Below, piece after piece: positions 53,306-62,657 of a stretch of 64,000 bases of DNA. A program made the position numbers and the translations under genes. Under the pieces are notes generated by a model, which saw nothing but the letters and a program-made list of their open reading frames with translations, did not search any database and had not been told where the DNA came from. Numbering within the stretch: position 1 is the first letter of the stretch; every line of letters starts with the position of its first letter. The stretch covers positions 3,889,501-3,953,500 of the forward strand of contig NZ_CP047023.1 in assembly GCF_009796765.1 (NCBI RefSeq). Reading direction: 5' to 3'. Source of the stretch: Paraglaciecola sp. L3A3. Lineage in GTDB: Bacteria > Pseudomonadota > Gammaproteobacteria > Enterobacterales > Alteromonadaceae.

Positions 53306-54157
53306 TCACTCCTTGTCTTTAGACCACTGCTTAGGGTCAAGCAAATAACATTGTTTAAACTGCTGGTATAAATGAGGATGGTGATTTTCTAGTGGATGAG
53401 GTTTCTCAAAGAAAGTCTCAGTGACTACCGCAAAAAACTCAGCAGGAGAAGTGGCACCATAGCTATCAATTACATCATCAACGCCATCAGCCCATTTTTT
53501 TTGTTGTACCTTGAACTCGGCATTTAATACTTGTGACCACTGTTGATATTGCTCTACTGTGGGTAATAAAGGCAACCCATCCATAGCGGCATTTTCTTCA
53601 TCTAATTTGTGCGCAAATTCGTGCATCACTACATTGTGTCCATCGCGACTATCTCTTGCTCCCTGTAATACGTGATCCCAAGCCAATATAACAGGGCCTC
53701 GATGCCATGACTCTCCAGCTCTTCTGCTCGTTGCGTTAACCTGTAACATGCCATCTAAATGTGAGCTACTGGCAATATAGGTTTCGGGATAAACCAAAAT
53801 ACTACGAAAACCGGGATAATAATTACCAGGCCTGTTGATTATCAACAAACAAGCTTGAGCGGCAATTAACACTCTGATTTGATCGGTTATTTCTAAGCCA
53901 TTGCAACCAATAATATCTTTCTCATCTAAAAACACTTGGATGTGTCCTCCGAGTTTATTTTGCAGTTCCTGCGGTAAGCGGGAGTACAAGGGAAAGCCTG
54001 TTTGTAAAATATGTAAATACTCGGCAGATAACGGCTCGGCCCTTAATTGTTTACGTTTTAATTCTCGCTTTTTTATTTTGCGCTTATCTAGGTAAAACCA
54101 AGCCAGCATTACGAAAATGGGTAAACTCAGTAAACAATATATTAGGCTTTGGCGCAT
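53306..54157 (-). CDS. mtfA: MtfA, zinc-dependent peptidase (M90)
   Basis: 283 residues: one N-terminal membrane helix (LIYCLLSLPIFVMLAWFYL), then the MtfA domain. The metal site is NVVMHEFAHKLDEENAAMDG (HExxH with the further Glu/Asp of the family), and PGFRSILVYPETYI, SWHRGPVILAWDHVLQGARD and PAEFFAVVTETFFEKP are family segments. E. coli MtfA binds the repressor Mlc and so affects the glucose PTS; this longer, membrane-anchored form is common in marine gammaproteobacteria, and its target is not known. Confidence 0.9.
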   Translation of the reverse strand: MRQSLIYCLLSLPIFVMLAWFYLDKRKIKKRELKRKQLRAEPLSAEYLHILQTGFPLYSRLPQELQNKLGGHIQVFLDEKDIIGCNGLEITDQIRVLIAAQACLLIINRPGNYYPGFRSILVYPETYIASSSHLDGMLQVNATSRRAGESWHRGPVILAWDHVLQGARDSRDGHNVVMHEFAHKLDEENAAMDGLPLLPTVEQYQQWSQVLNAEFKVQQKKWADGVDDVIDSYGATSPAEFFAVVTETFFEKPHPLENHHPHLYQQFKQCYLLDPKQWSKDKE

Positions 54158-54350
54158 AGGTTCTCAGTTGGTAATCTCAAATCAGGTCTTAGCTTATCAA
54201 GTTCTAATAATCGAGTGGTAAGAACCTAATAAAAATATATTTTCCGTCTTGTAATTAGTTTGAAAATTGTGGACTCTAACCGACCAATTTTTTTGATACT
54301 GCGGCAAGACTATATGCAGAATATTGTTCAATAAAAGGAATTAACCGCCA

Positions 54351-57300
54351 GTGACATCCTCAAACGTAACACTTACAAAAGACCAAGTTTTAATTAAAGC
54401 GGCTAAAAAGTTATGTAGTAAAGGGCTTTATATTGACGCATTAAATGTGGCAGAGAGTGAATGGGGACCCATTGTGTCTTGGTCAGAGAAGCAGCAGTTA
54501 TTGCTGGCTATCCGCCTATATATGAATTTAGGGGCAGATAGAAAATCAGATGCCATCATGCTAAAGCTTTGGCGCCAAAATAAAACTGATCCGGAACTGA
54601 TCAGCAAAATGATGTTTTACAAAATCAATAAATTCGGGCCCATTTTGGCCGCAGAGTTTGTCGCAGAGCATGAAAAATATTTTGCTGCCGATAATCCCTT
54701 TCAAGGGGACTTATTAACCTTTAAAGCGATTATTCACCGTAATTACAAAAATTATTATGATGCTGAAAAATGTCTAAATCAAGCCATTGAGATTGATCCA
54801 GAAGATGGTTTTATCAAATCGCAAAAAATTCAACTTTTGTTTGCCCAAGATTTAGTAAATGAAGCGCAAACCCAAGCTGAATTGCTGTTCAATACATTAG
54901 GCTCGCCTTATCATTTACGGGTGCTGTCAAATATTGTCACTAAATCCTCAGGGCTCGATGCATCCATCAAATTATATGCTGAACATGCCACTAAGTTTCA
55001 GTCCGCCTTTGTTTGGTTAGAATATGCTCGCTTGCTGGGCAATGCTTATCAATGGCCTGAGTGTGAAAAAGCCATTGAGCAACAACAAAAGCTACGTATA
55101 GCCAAGGATAAAGATGACGAAACCTTAATTCGTGCTCTGCAAGGCCAAATTGCGATTCATTATCAAGATTTACCCTTAGCCAAAGAATTATTGTCTGGCT
55201 TAAAAAGTGGCTATTGGAAAATCGTAGTAGAGAACCTAGCTAAGTCTAACGGGCAGTTACAACAAAAACGCTTGGATGTGCCGTTTTTACGACAACAACA
55301 TATGACTTGTGCGCCAACGACTTTGGCGGCGATTGCAAAATTTTGGGGCATAGATTTCGACTCCAAAAAAATTGCAGATCAGATTTGTTTTGACGGTACA
55401 CCTGACACCAAAGAAAGGCAGTGGTTGCGAGATAATGACTTTGCTTTTGCTGAGTTTGAGCTAGAAGCCGATCTGGCTTATTCATTGATTGACCATGACA
55501 TTCCTTTTGCCTTGGTCACAACAAACGGTTTTACCTCCCATATTCAAGCAGTGATTGGTTATAACAAACAAGTAGGCACTATTTATATCATGGATCCATC
55601 AAGTTCTGTGATGCAAGAGATGTTGATTAAAGAAACCATTATCTCCGAAGCTTTTAGTGGTGCACGATGTTTGGCATTTGTGCCCAAGGCCAAATCAGCC
55701 CTGTTAGACGCTTTTTCCTTTGCGGCCAGCGAACTTTATCCCATCTGTGATGAAATCAGTTTAGCCATTGAAAATAATGATATTAAAACTGCGAAGTTAG
55801 CATTAAACAGCTTGATTACTGTCGCACCAGAACATCGATTAACTTTGATTATGCAAAGACGTTACGCAGCCTGGAATAATGATCTATTCGCCATACTAGA
55901 GTTGAACAATAAGTTATTAGCCCGTTTCCCCGATGAGACAGTTTTACTCAATTCAAAATATTTTTGTCTGCGCGATTTAGGCCAAAAAGAAGACGCCTTA
56001 AATCTGCTGATTGATTATCTAAAAGATAACAACAATCTTGATTTGTTAGGCACTTTGTTTGACGAGATAGGCAAGTCAAATGAACATCAAGCATTAGCCA
56101 AAGAATTGCTATTCAAACTGAAATTATATGGCAGCTATCATTCGCCCTCACATTGGTCGATAGCCAGTTATCTTTGGTCACATAAAGACTATACCAAAGC
56201 CACGGAGCATTATTTGCTGGCGCATTGTTTAGACGAAACTAACAATTTTTATATTGAAAGTTATTTCAAAGCTGCGCGTTTTTTAAAACAGCAAGATCTG
56301 GCGTTACAGTTTTTGCTCAACAGGTTTGAAAAATACAAATATCGTTCGGCAGTGCCTGTTATGTCATTGTTCAATGCCTATGAGTTTTTGAACCTTGAAC
56401 ATCTAGGCGTCGATTATTTATTTGAAGCATTAAGTATTCATAATACTGACGGTAATTTATTTCGATACGTGGCCGAGAAGTTAATTGATAACGGCTTATT
56501 TGAAAAATTTGATTCTATAGTTGGTGATATAGAAAGCAGTCTAAATAGCACTGATTATCAGGAGTTGCTGGCTAAAAAGGCGATAAAAGTAGGTGATATT
56601 GATCGCGCCATCGATTTTTATAAAAATAGTTTTGCCGAAACCCCATTTGTGTCCAATATAGCCCACAGTTATTTTCAACTGTTATTCCAAACTGGCGATG
56701 TAGAAGGTTTAAACGATGTACTTTCTGAGCTGTATCAAACTCATCCGAATAACTCTTTAATTTTTGAATACATTGCTGATTGGCATAATGATTTACTGTT
56801 TAAAGACAAAATTATAAGCGAATGGATAGAGGGGCGGCCCAGCTACAGTTATGCAAGGCGCCAACTAATAGATGTAAAAATCGGTCTAGGTTTGTTTCAA
56901 CAAGCTGTTGAATTAACTCAACAGACATGTGCTTTGGTCAAAGGCGACATGACTAACATGAGTTATTTAGCCAAGAGTTACCTGAAAAATGGCGACTTTA
57001 TCAAAGCTAAAGAACAAGCCAGAAAAGTACTTTCAATCGACGTCGACAATAATTTAGCTTTTGATGTGTTATTAAAAGCCTGCGTTTCTGATGAAGAAAA
57101 ACAACAGGCGCTAAACTTTATCTTTGAACAAATACAAACACAAACAATCTTTGGTGACTCAGCTTGGAACTATTGGTTTGCAGCCAAAGTCAGCTTAGGT
57201 CAAGCGTCCCTTAAAGCCTTTATTGAGTATATGCTCAAGCACTATAGCCATTTATGGTATGCCTATAGTTTAGCCGGTAGTTATCATCAACATTTTGGAG

Positions 57301-59333
57301 ATCTTGATGCCGCCCAAAACGAATTGATAAAAGGGCGTGATAAGTTCCCATTAACCCCTAGAGTGCATTTCGATTTGGCACAGTTATACGAATTGCAGGG
57401 TGATACACAACAGGCCATTCTGGCATTTAATAGCGCTTTAGAGATCAACCCTGCTTGGACAGAGGTGGCTAAGCGTTTAGCTGATTTATACGAAAGAGAA
57501 AATGATCTGGTTGCTGCAGCTAATGTGCTGAGAAAAATTGTTAAACATGTTGTGGATGATGGTGTGTTGTATGGTTATCTAGCCAACATTGAGATAAAGC
57601 AAGAGCAGCCAGAAAAAGCTTTGCAGAGCCTGATTAAATCGGTAGAACATAGCCAAGATTATCGCTGGGCTTGGAATAACTTAGTCACGGTTTGCGAGCA
57701 ATTAGACAAAGCCGAATTTCCGCAACAGCAGGCGCTTAAACTTGCCCAGCTAAAACCCTATAAAGCTCACGTATGGCGTGATGTAGCTTACCTCACAGAA
57801 GAGCACCTAAAAAAGAAAAGCTTACTCGACAAAGCATTAAGTTGTGACCGGCATTTTGTTCCTGCCTTTAAAGATCTAGCACAAATGTACATCGATCAAG
57901 GCGATTATAAAACGGCCATAGCAGTATTATCGAATACTCCTTGGCTAGATGATTTGCCTTTTGAACTAGGCATATTAAAAGCTGAATTGTTTGCCGAAAT
58001 AGGACAATACCAAGATGCAGCTAGCAGAATGGAAAAAATATTATTTAGCCGTGAAGGTTATGCTTATCTTTGGACTAAGTTATATAAGTGGCTAGAAAAA
58101 ATAGGCGATAAAGACAGATACATAGCTTGTTGTTATCAGCAAGTCAGTACTAACCCCCATGAGGCAGAGGCCTTGTGTTTTGTGGGTGAAAACTTATTGC
58201 AGCATGGTACTGCAATAGACCAAGAGAAAGCCGATGAATACCTAAAACGAGCTTATGAGCTATCACCAAATGATCAATATATAGTTCTCACTTATGCGGA
58301 TAGATTAGTGGCAATCGAGCAACCACAAGCTGCCTTAAACGTCCTTAATTTGTACACCGAATATTATGAAGATGAATACGTTAACGCAAGACGAGTTGAG
58401 GTATTAACTAAGCTGGGTGAAATAGATCCAGCATTAAGTCTATTTAGCCAAATGATTGCCGATAAAATAGAAAATTATTGGTGTTTGAATAAGGCTTACA
58501 ACGCCTTATCAAAGTCATTCAGTTTCGAAAAATTGATTGCAATATTTGAGCAAAACTTTGAATCATTAACGCGTTTACAAGCCTACTTTTGGTCTGAAGT
58601 GTATATGCAACAATTCCCTAAGGATGGGGCGAAAAAAGTAATGCAACGTTTAGAAAAAATCGCCCACAGTCCGGCGTGGGTGGGCATGTTGATTTCATTA
58701 CTTGAATATTGGTGTGACAAAGAAATAGTTCCGCCAGAGAAATTAATTGCCAAACATTTAGATTATATTGTTGAGACCCCAGCTCTGGTTGAACAGTTAT
58801 GTAATGCCTATGTGAATAAAGGTCTTTTTCAGCAGGTCATTGATTTGTTTGCAAAGATAAAAGATCCACAGCGCTTAGCTGCATTTTGTTTTTATCATTA
58901 TCGTACTGCCTTACAAATGGCTGATAAATGGGATCAAGCTTCGCCAGTTATACAGCAAGGATTAACACTTAAACCAGATAACACCTTACATAATATGCGG
59001 TTGTGGTATGCCTACGATTTATATCGCACGGGACAAACTTTAGATTATGCAGACCTTGACGTAATTGATTATGAAGAGTTAATTGAAAACGAAAAATATG
59101 TCTACTCGACCTTACAAGTAGCTTTGGCATTGGGGCAAGATAGTTTCGAAAGTAAATTAGATGTCATCACACCTTTACTCAGAAAATGCCAACAAGATTA
59201 TCAAGCGACAGTGGGCCAAAAGTTAGCGGTACACGCTAAACAATTATTAAAGACTAAACTGAAAGATTCAATTCAAGTGACGGGGTTCTTTGCCACCCTA
59301 AAACTGGTTTGGCAATTAAGTAATAGGTTTTAA
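54351..59333 (+). CDS. Giant TPR protein with embedded C39-like peptidase domain
   Basis: 1660 residues, GTG start after AAAGGAATTAACCGCCA (spacing about 12). No signal peptide or membrane helix. Residues 1-300 and 430-1640 are TPR-like helical hairpins (for example ALNINPAWTEV-like and TPRVHFDLAQLYELQGDTQQ). Residues ~305-445 form a papain-like C39-type domain: DVPFLRQQHMTCAPTTLAAI with Gln315/316 and Cys320, HIQAVIGYN with His397, and IYIMDPSS with Asp415, a complete apparent triad. A cytoplasmic protease or peptide-binding module presented on a TPR scaffold is implied; no precursor peptide gene or transporter is adjacent, so the role is open. Confidence 0.8.
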   Translation: MTSSNVTLTKDQVLIKAAKKLCSKGLYIDALNVAESEWGPIVSWSEKQQLLLAIRLYMNLGADRKSDAIMLKLWRQNKTDPELISKMMFYKINKFGPILAAEFVAEHEKYFAADNPFQGDLLTFKAIIHRNYKNYYDAEKCLNQAIEIDPEDGFIKSQKIQLLFAQDLVNEAQTQAELLFNTLGSPYHLRVLSNIVTKSSGLDASIKLYAEHATKFQSAFVWLEYARLLGNAYQWPECEKAIEQQQKLRIAKDKDDETLIRALQGQIAIHYQDLPLAKELLSGLKSGYWKIVVENLAKSNGQLQQKRLDVPFLRQQHMTCAPTTLAAIAKFWGIDFDSKKIADQICFDGTPDTKERQWLRDNDFAFAEFELEADLAYSLIDHDIPFALVTTNGFTSHIQAVIGYNKQVGTIYIMDPSSSVMQEMLIKETIISEAFSGARCLAFVPKAKSALLDAFSFAASELYPICDEISLAIENNDIKTAKLALNSLITVAPEHRLTLIMQRRYAAWNNDLFAILELNNKLLARFPDETVLLNSKYFCLRDLGQKEDALNLLIDYLKDNNNLDLLGTLFDEIGKSNEHQALAKELLFKLKLYGSYHSPSHWSIASYLWSHKDYTKATEHYLLAHCLDETNNFYIESYFKAARFLKQQDLALQFLLNRFEKYKYRSAVPVMSLFNAYEFLNLEHLGVDYLFEALSIHNTDGNLFRYVAEKLIDNGLFEKFDSIVGDIESSLNSTDYQELLAKKAIKVGDIDRAIDFYKNSFAETPFVSNIAHSYFQLLFQTGDVEGLNDVLSELYQTHPNNSLIFEYIADWHNDLLFKDKIISEWIEGRPSYSYARRQLIDVKIGLGLFQQAVELTQQTCALVKGDMTNMSYLAKSYLKNGDFIKAKEQARKVLSIDVDNNLAFDVLLKACVSDEEKQQALNFIFEQIQTQTIFGDSAWNYWFAAKVSLGQASLKAFIEYMLKHYSHLWYAYSLAGSYHQHFGDLDAAQNELIKGRDKFPLTPRVHFDLAQLYELQGDTQQAILAFNSALEINPAWTEVAKRLADLYERENDLVAAANVLRKIVKHVVDDGVLYGYLANIEIKQEQPEKALQSLIKSVEHSQDYRWAWNNLVTVCEQLDKAEFPQQQALKLAQLKPYKAHVWRDVAYLTEEHLKKKSLLDKALSCDRHFVPAFKDLAQMYIDQGDYKTAIAVLSNTPWLDDLPFELGILKAELFAEIGQYQDAASRMEKILFSREGYAYLWTKLYKWLEKIGDKDRYIACCYQQVSTNPHEAEALCFVGENLLQHGTAIDQEKADEYLKRAYELSPNDQYIVLTYADRLVAIEQPQAALNVLNLYTEYYEDEYVNARRVEVLTKLGEIDPALSLFSQMIADKIENYWCLNKAYNALSKSFSFEKLIAIFEQNFESLTRLQAYFWSEVYMQQFPKDGAKKVMQRLEKIAHSPAWVGMLISLLEYWCDKEIVPPEKLIAKHLDYIVETPALVEQLCNAYVNKGLFQQVIDLFAKIKDPQRLAAFCFYHYRTALQMADKWDQASPVIQQGLTLKPDNTLHNMRLWYAYDLYRTGQTLDYADLDVIDYEELIENEKYVYSTLQVALALGQDSFESKLDVITPLLRKCQQDYQATVGQKLAVHAKQLLKTKLKDSIQVTGFFATLKLVWQLSNRF

Positions 59334-59436
59334 ATAGCGAGGAGATAATAAACTGCAACGTTTTTTATAAGGCATAGGTATTTAAATACTTCCAAATACC
59401 TATGTCTTGCGACAAAGCGGATGCTTCAGAGTCGAT

Positions 59437-60219
59437 TTAACAGCCCAATTGTTGAGTGATTTTTTCTGCAGTTTTTGCAACTTCTTGAATGATATCAATC
59501 CTAGGTTTGTCAGTTTCTCCCTCATCGACCGTATGCATACTTAAGGTTGATACCACTAAACATGCAATCACTTTGCCATCAGTTTGCCCAACCAATACGG
59601 CGTAATCCGAAACCCCTTCAATAAAGAAGTTCTTCGAAATTAAACTGCCCTTCTCTCTGGTAACGGCTAATTCTTCATTCAGTAATCTCTTCTTTTCGTC
59701 ATCAAATGTCTGATAACGATCGCTGCGCTGTAAAATCATCTCCCTTACTTCATCATTACTATTGGCTAACAACACTTTGCCAGAAGTAGTAGATAAAGTA
59801 GAAAATAACGACCCTTCAGTAATATTCACTGATATTGGTACCTGACTTCTTGCCTGTACCACAACCATAGTTTGGCTTTGATACAACATAGTTAAATAAC
59901 AGGAGTGGCCAATTTTTACCGCTAAATCTTCCATATGCGGTAGCGCACATTGACGTAATTGATCAATTGGAGAAATACGCCTAGATAAATTATACATTTT
60001 CAAAGAAGCACGATAATGACCTGAAAGTGGATCACGGACTAAATACCCACGCCCTTCTAGATTGACTAAAACTCGATATATTTCATTGGTACCACGACCT
60101 AAAGCTTGAGCAATTTCAGTTTGCGATTTTGCAATTTCTTGCTCGACTAAATATTCCAATACATCCAATGCCTTATCTAATGCTGGCACCGCATATTTAT
60201 TTTTTACCACGTCTGTCAT
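59437..60219 (-). CDS. IclR-family transcriptional regulator
   Basis: 260 residues. N-terminal winged helix (ALDKALDVLEYLVEQEIAKS, SQTEIAQALGRGTNEIYRVL) and a C-terminal IclR effector domain (HSCYLTMLYQSQTMVVVQAR, FSTLSTTSGKVLLANS, SYAVLVGQ-like GVSDYAVLVGQTDGKVIACL) are standard. ATG start. It is divergent from the PhyH-type dioxygenase gene, 165 bases away, and probably controls that promoter and its own in response to a small carboxylate or sugar acid; the effector is unknown. Confidence 0.92.
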   Translation of the reverse strand: MTDVVKNKYAVPALDKALDVLEYLVEQEIAKSQTEIAQALGRGTNEIYRVLVNLEGRGYLVRDPLSGHYRASLKMYNLSRRISPIDQLRQCALPHMEDLAVKIGHSCYLTMLYQSQTMVVVQARSQVPISVNITEGSLFSTLSTTSGKVLLANSNDEVREMILQRSDRYQTFDDEKKRLLNEELAVTREKGSLISKNFFIEGVSDYAVLVGQTDGKVIACLVVSTLSMHTVDEGETDKPRIDIIQEVAKTAEKITQQLGC

Positions 60220-60294
60220 TAACTCATTATTCCATACTTAATTTGCTGCGCTTAGGTTACCAGCAAGCTAATTGATAGCAAATAAATAATATTG

Positions 60295-60322
60295 TTGACA
60301 ATTTATAAAAAGACACTATTAT
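60295..60322 (+). promoter_or_regulatory. Sigma-70 promoter of the PhyH-type gene
   Basis: TTGACA (60295-60300) and TATTAT (60317-60322) with 16 bases between. Downstream, before the ribosome site, ACAAATAC and TCAAATACG repeat in AT-rich DNA and could be IclR contacts. Confidence 0.65.
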
Positions 60323-60384
60323 CGATTCATATACAAATACAACATTCAAATACGTATAACAAATTATTATTGAGGAGCTGTTTT

Positions 60385-61164
60385 ATGACTAAAAATATTC
60401 TTACACCTGCACAAATTAGTGACTTTCATCGTGACGGTTATGTCATCGCCCGTGGTTTTTATAACGATGCCGAAATCAAACGCTTGCAAGACAAAGCCTT
60501 TAATGATGATTCCTTATATGAACGTGCTTGGGACAAAAAAGACGCCTCTGGAACTGTCAGTAAAGTATGTTTATGGCAAGAGCTAGACGATGGCTTGTAT
60601 AGCATGTTCTCTCGTGGACGTCGTTTATCTGATTCTGTAGATTTAATTTTAGGTGAGCCGGTTTATCACACCAGCACCAAAATAATGATGAAAGAACCCT
60701 TTGTTGGTGGTGCATGGGAATGGCATCAGGATTATGGCTATTGGCACAATGACAACGTCATGCTTTACCCTAAACTAGTAAGCTGCATGATTGCCATCAA
60801 TAAAGCCACTATCGAAAATGGCTGTTTACAAGTGTTAAAAGGTTCACACCATTTGGGTCGTTTGAATCATAATAAAACTGGCGATCAAAAAGGTGCCGAT
60901 CCAATAATGGTCGAAGAAGCTTTAAAACACCTAGAGTTAGTAAACGTTGAGCTTGAGCCTGGTGATACTTTGTTCTTCCACTGTAATTTATTACATAAGT
61001 CGAACCAAAACCGTTCAGCCGATCCACGTTGGACCATCATCATGGCCTTCAACGCTGAAAGCAACAAACCGTTTAAAGATAACGAAGCCGTATACTCCCC
61101 ACTGCATCGCGTAGAGGACGATGCGATTTTAAACTGGAAAGAAAAAGAAGCAGAAACAGCTTAG
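60385..61164 (+). CDS. Phytanoyl-CoA dioxygenase (PhyH)-family Fe(II)/2-oxoglutarate oxygenase
   Basis: 259 residues from ATG 60385, which has GAGGAG seven bases before it; the longer frame to 60292 overlaps the promoter. PhyH fold with FHRDGYVIARGFYNDAEI at the start, metal ligands His and Asp in WEWHQDYGYWHND, the distal His in FFHCNLLHKSNQN, and the 2-oxoglutarate-binding Arg in SADPRWTIIMAF. Substrate unknown; members hydroxylate small molecules such as ectoine or fatty acyl-CoA. Divergent IclR gene suggests inducible catabolism. The rest of any pathway is not here: the next 960 bases are phrase repeats. Confidence 0.88.
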   Translation: MTKNILTPAQISDFHRDGYVIARGFYNDAEIKRLQDKAFNDDSLYERAWDKKDASGTVSKVCLWQELDDGLYSMFSRGRRLSDSVDLILGEPVYHTSTKIMMKEPFVGGAWEWHQDYGYWHNDNVMLYPKLVSCMIAINKATIENGCLQVLKGSHHLGRLNHNKTGDQKGADPIMVEEALKHLELVNVELEPGDTLFFHCNLLHKSNQNRSADPRWTIIMAFNAESNKPFKDNEAVYSPLHRVEDDAILNWKEKEAETA

Positions 61165-61246
61165 GCCAAAAAAGTAGATTCTAGGGGATATAGGAGGACA
61201 CCCATTCCCTCTGTGCCCTCTGTGATTCAAATTCTTCTCTTCTTTT

Positions 61247-61305
61247 GTAGGTCGTCCATTTATGGCGTCTATTTTTTACATTGACGGGCTAAAGCCACGA
61301 CCTAC
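61247..61305. repeat. GTAGGTCG palindromic module, copy 4
   Basis: 59 bases from GTAGGTCGTCCATTTATGG to AAAGCCACGACCTAC; 9-bp inverted ends GTAGGTCGT/ACGACCTAC. Almost identical to 61649-61707. Confidence 0.92.
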
Positions 61306-61414
61306 ATCGCTCTTATCTTTACCTGCTTCACCCTGCTCAGTCTGTTTTATGGATTCCGGCTTATACGTCATGGCTCATTGCGAAGCCGTTATAAAGTGGG
61401 TGGGTCCATACTTT

Positions 61415-61439
61415 ATTCCTGCATGTAGTTAGCAGGAAT
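61415..61439. repeat. ATTCCTGC hairpin module, copy 3
   Basis: ATTCCTGC-ATGTAGTTA-GCAGGAAT; one loop base differs from copies at 13819 and 24851. Confidence 0.9.
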
Positions 61440-61533
61440 CCATTCTTTGGCTTTGGCTTTGGTTTTGCTTTTGATCTTAACCATCTACTATTCACTATTT
61501 CCTATCTACTGCTCTAAAGCTCTTAAAAGCCCT

Positions 61534-61565
61534 GGATTCCGGCTTAAAAGCACACCGGAATAACG
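61534..61565. repeat. ATTCCGG palindromic module, copy 2
   Basis: GGATTCCGGCTTAAAAGCAC then ACCGGAATAACG; preceded by TTAAAAGCCCT as at 8084, so flanks are also conserved. Confidence 0.88.
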
Positions 61566-61648
61566 ATAGTAGCGATTACCAGAATGAAGTGATGTGGGGT
61601 TTGCCTTAACACCCATTCCCTCTGTGGTTCAAATTTTTCTCTTCTTTT

Positions 61649-61707
61649 GTAGGTCGTCCATTTATGGCGTCTATTTTTTACATTGACGGGCTAAAGCCAC
61701 GACCTAC
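61649..61707. repeat. GTAGGTCG palindromic module, copy 5
   Basis: Same 59-base module as 61247-61305, again preceded by CTCTTCTTTT and followed by ATCGCTCTTATCTTTACC, so the two copies share a longer duplicated context. Confidence 0.92.
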
Positions 61708-61753
61708 ATCGCTCTTATCTTTACCTGCTTCACCCTGCTCAGTCTGCTTTTAT

Positions 61754-61785
61754 GGATTCCGGCCTAAAAGCTCACCGGAATGACG
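61754..61785. repeat. ATTCCGG palindromic module, copy 3
   Basis: GGATTCCGGCCTAAAAGCTC then ACCGGAATGACG; two substitutions relative to copy 1. Confidence 0.88.
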
Positions 61786-62123
61786 AAGTTTTAAGTTGTC
61801 GTTATTTCGTAAATAAGCAGCAACACCACACTGTATGGTAAACTCAAAATTATCGCCCAACGTTAAAGCCCGTCATTTCTGCATGTTATTAACAGGAACT
61901 ACCGGAATGACGACAGGTGAGGCTTGTCTTCATATTGATAACTATCCCGCGCATCTCGAATCTAGTAGCTCGTCACTGCTTTTATCTTTTCCTATCTACT
62001 GTTTTTTCTACTTAGTCTGCCCCACTCTACTTAGTCTGCCCCACTCTACTTAGCATGCCGTATTCTGCTTTCCTGTTAAATCGCGTATAATGTAAAACCA
62101 ATTTTGTTGACTCAAATAGATCA

Positions 62124-62657
62124 ATGCCCAAACAATTAACTTATTTGGCTCACTACCCAGAGCATTTACAGCAACAAATCCAGCAATTACAAGATACCAA
62201 CACTTTAGGTGATTGGTTACGTTCACGTTACCCAAATATACATAAAGTCAGTAACGACAATGATTTGCGTGATTACGCTATGTCATTGAAAAATCAATAC
62301 ATGAAAAAAACTCAACCTCTAAGTAAAGTGATCTACGACAATAAAATACATATCGTTAATCATGCTTTAGGTCTACATTCATATGTATCAAGAGTGCAAG
62401 GTGGCAAACTTAAAAGTAAAAATGAATTACGAGTCAGTACTTTATTTAAAAATACACCTGAAGCTTTCTTGAATATGATAGTGGTGCACGAATTGGCCCA
62501 CTTAAAAGAAAAGCAACACAACAAAGCTTTTTACCAGTTATGCCAACATATGCAGCCTGATTACCACCAAATAGAGTTTGATGTGCGCGTATACTTAACT
62601 GAGCTAGATAACAAAGGTTACGTCTTTTTAACTCCGAATGATGAGGGCAAACGATAA
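62124..62657 (+). CDS. YgjP-like metallopeptidase-fold protein (DUF45/M48-like)
   Basis: 177 residues of the YgjP/WLM zincin group. NMIVVHELAHLKEKQHNKAF holds HExxH and the third ligand follows in the family's usual place; KLKSKNELRVSTLF matches the conserved basic strand before it. No signal peptide. Biological role uncertain (a metal-dependent phosphohydrolase activity has been reported for E. coli YgjP). Its stop overlaps the start of the next gene as TAATG, indicating translational coupling. Confidence 0.85.
   Translation: MPKQLTYLAHYPEHLQQQIQQLQDTNTLGDWLRSRYPNIHKVSNDNDLRDYAMSLKNQYMKKTQPLSKVIYDNKIHIVNHALGLHSYVSRVQGGKLKSKNELRVSTLFKNTPEAFLNMIVVHELAHLKEKQHNKAFYQLCQHMQPDYHQIEFDVRVYLTELDNKGYVFLTPNDEGKR

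Larger units (their letters stand above)
61165..62095. repeat. Long intergenic mosaic of recurring phrases (block 6)
   Basis: About 930 gene-free bases. Contains GTAGGTCG modules (61247, 61649), ATTCCTGC hairpin (61415), ATTCCGG modules (61534, 61754, plus a damaged one near 61353 and another near 61890), CCCTCTGTGCCCTCTGTG, CACCCTGCTCAGTCTG, CTATTCACTATTTCCTATC, TTTGGCTTTGGCTTTGGTTT and three CCCCACTCT(A/G)CTTAGTCTG-type phrases at 62010-62060. A 72-codon open frame at 61835 is made of these and is not a gene. Confidence 0.88.

Noticed and set aside
61835..62053. 72-codon plus-strand frame before ygjP
   Set aside because: Built from the repeated phrases ATTTCTGCATG and CCCCACTCTACTTAGTCTG; no gene features.
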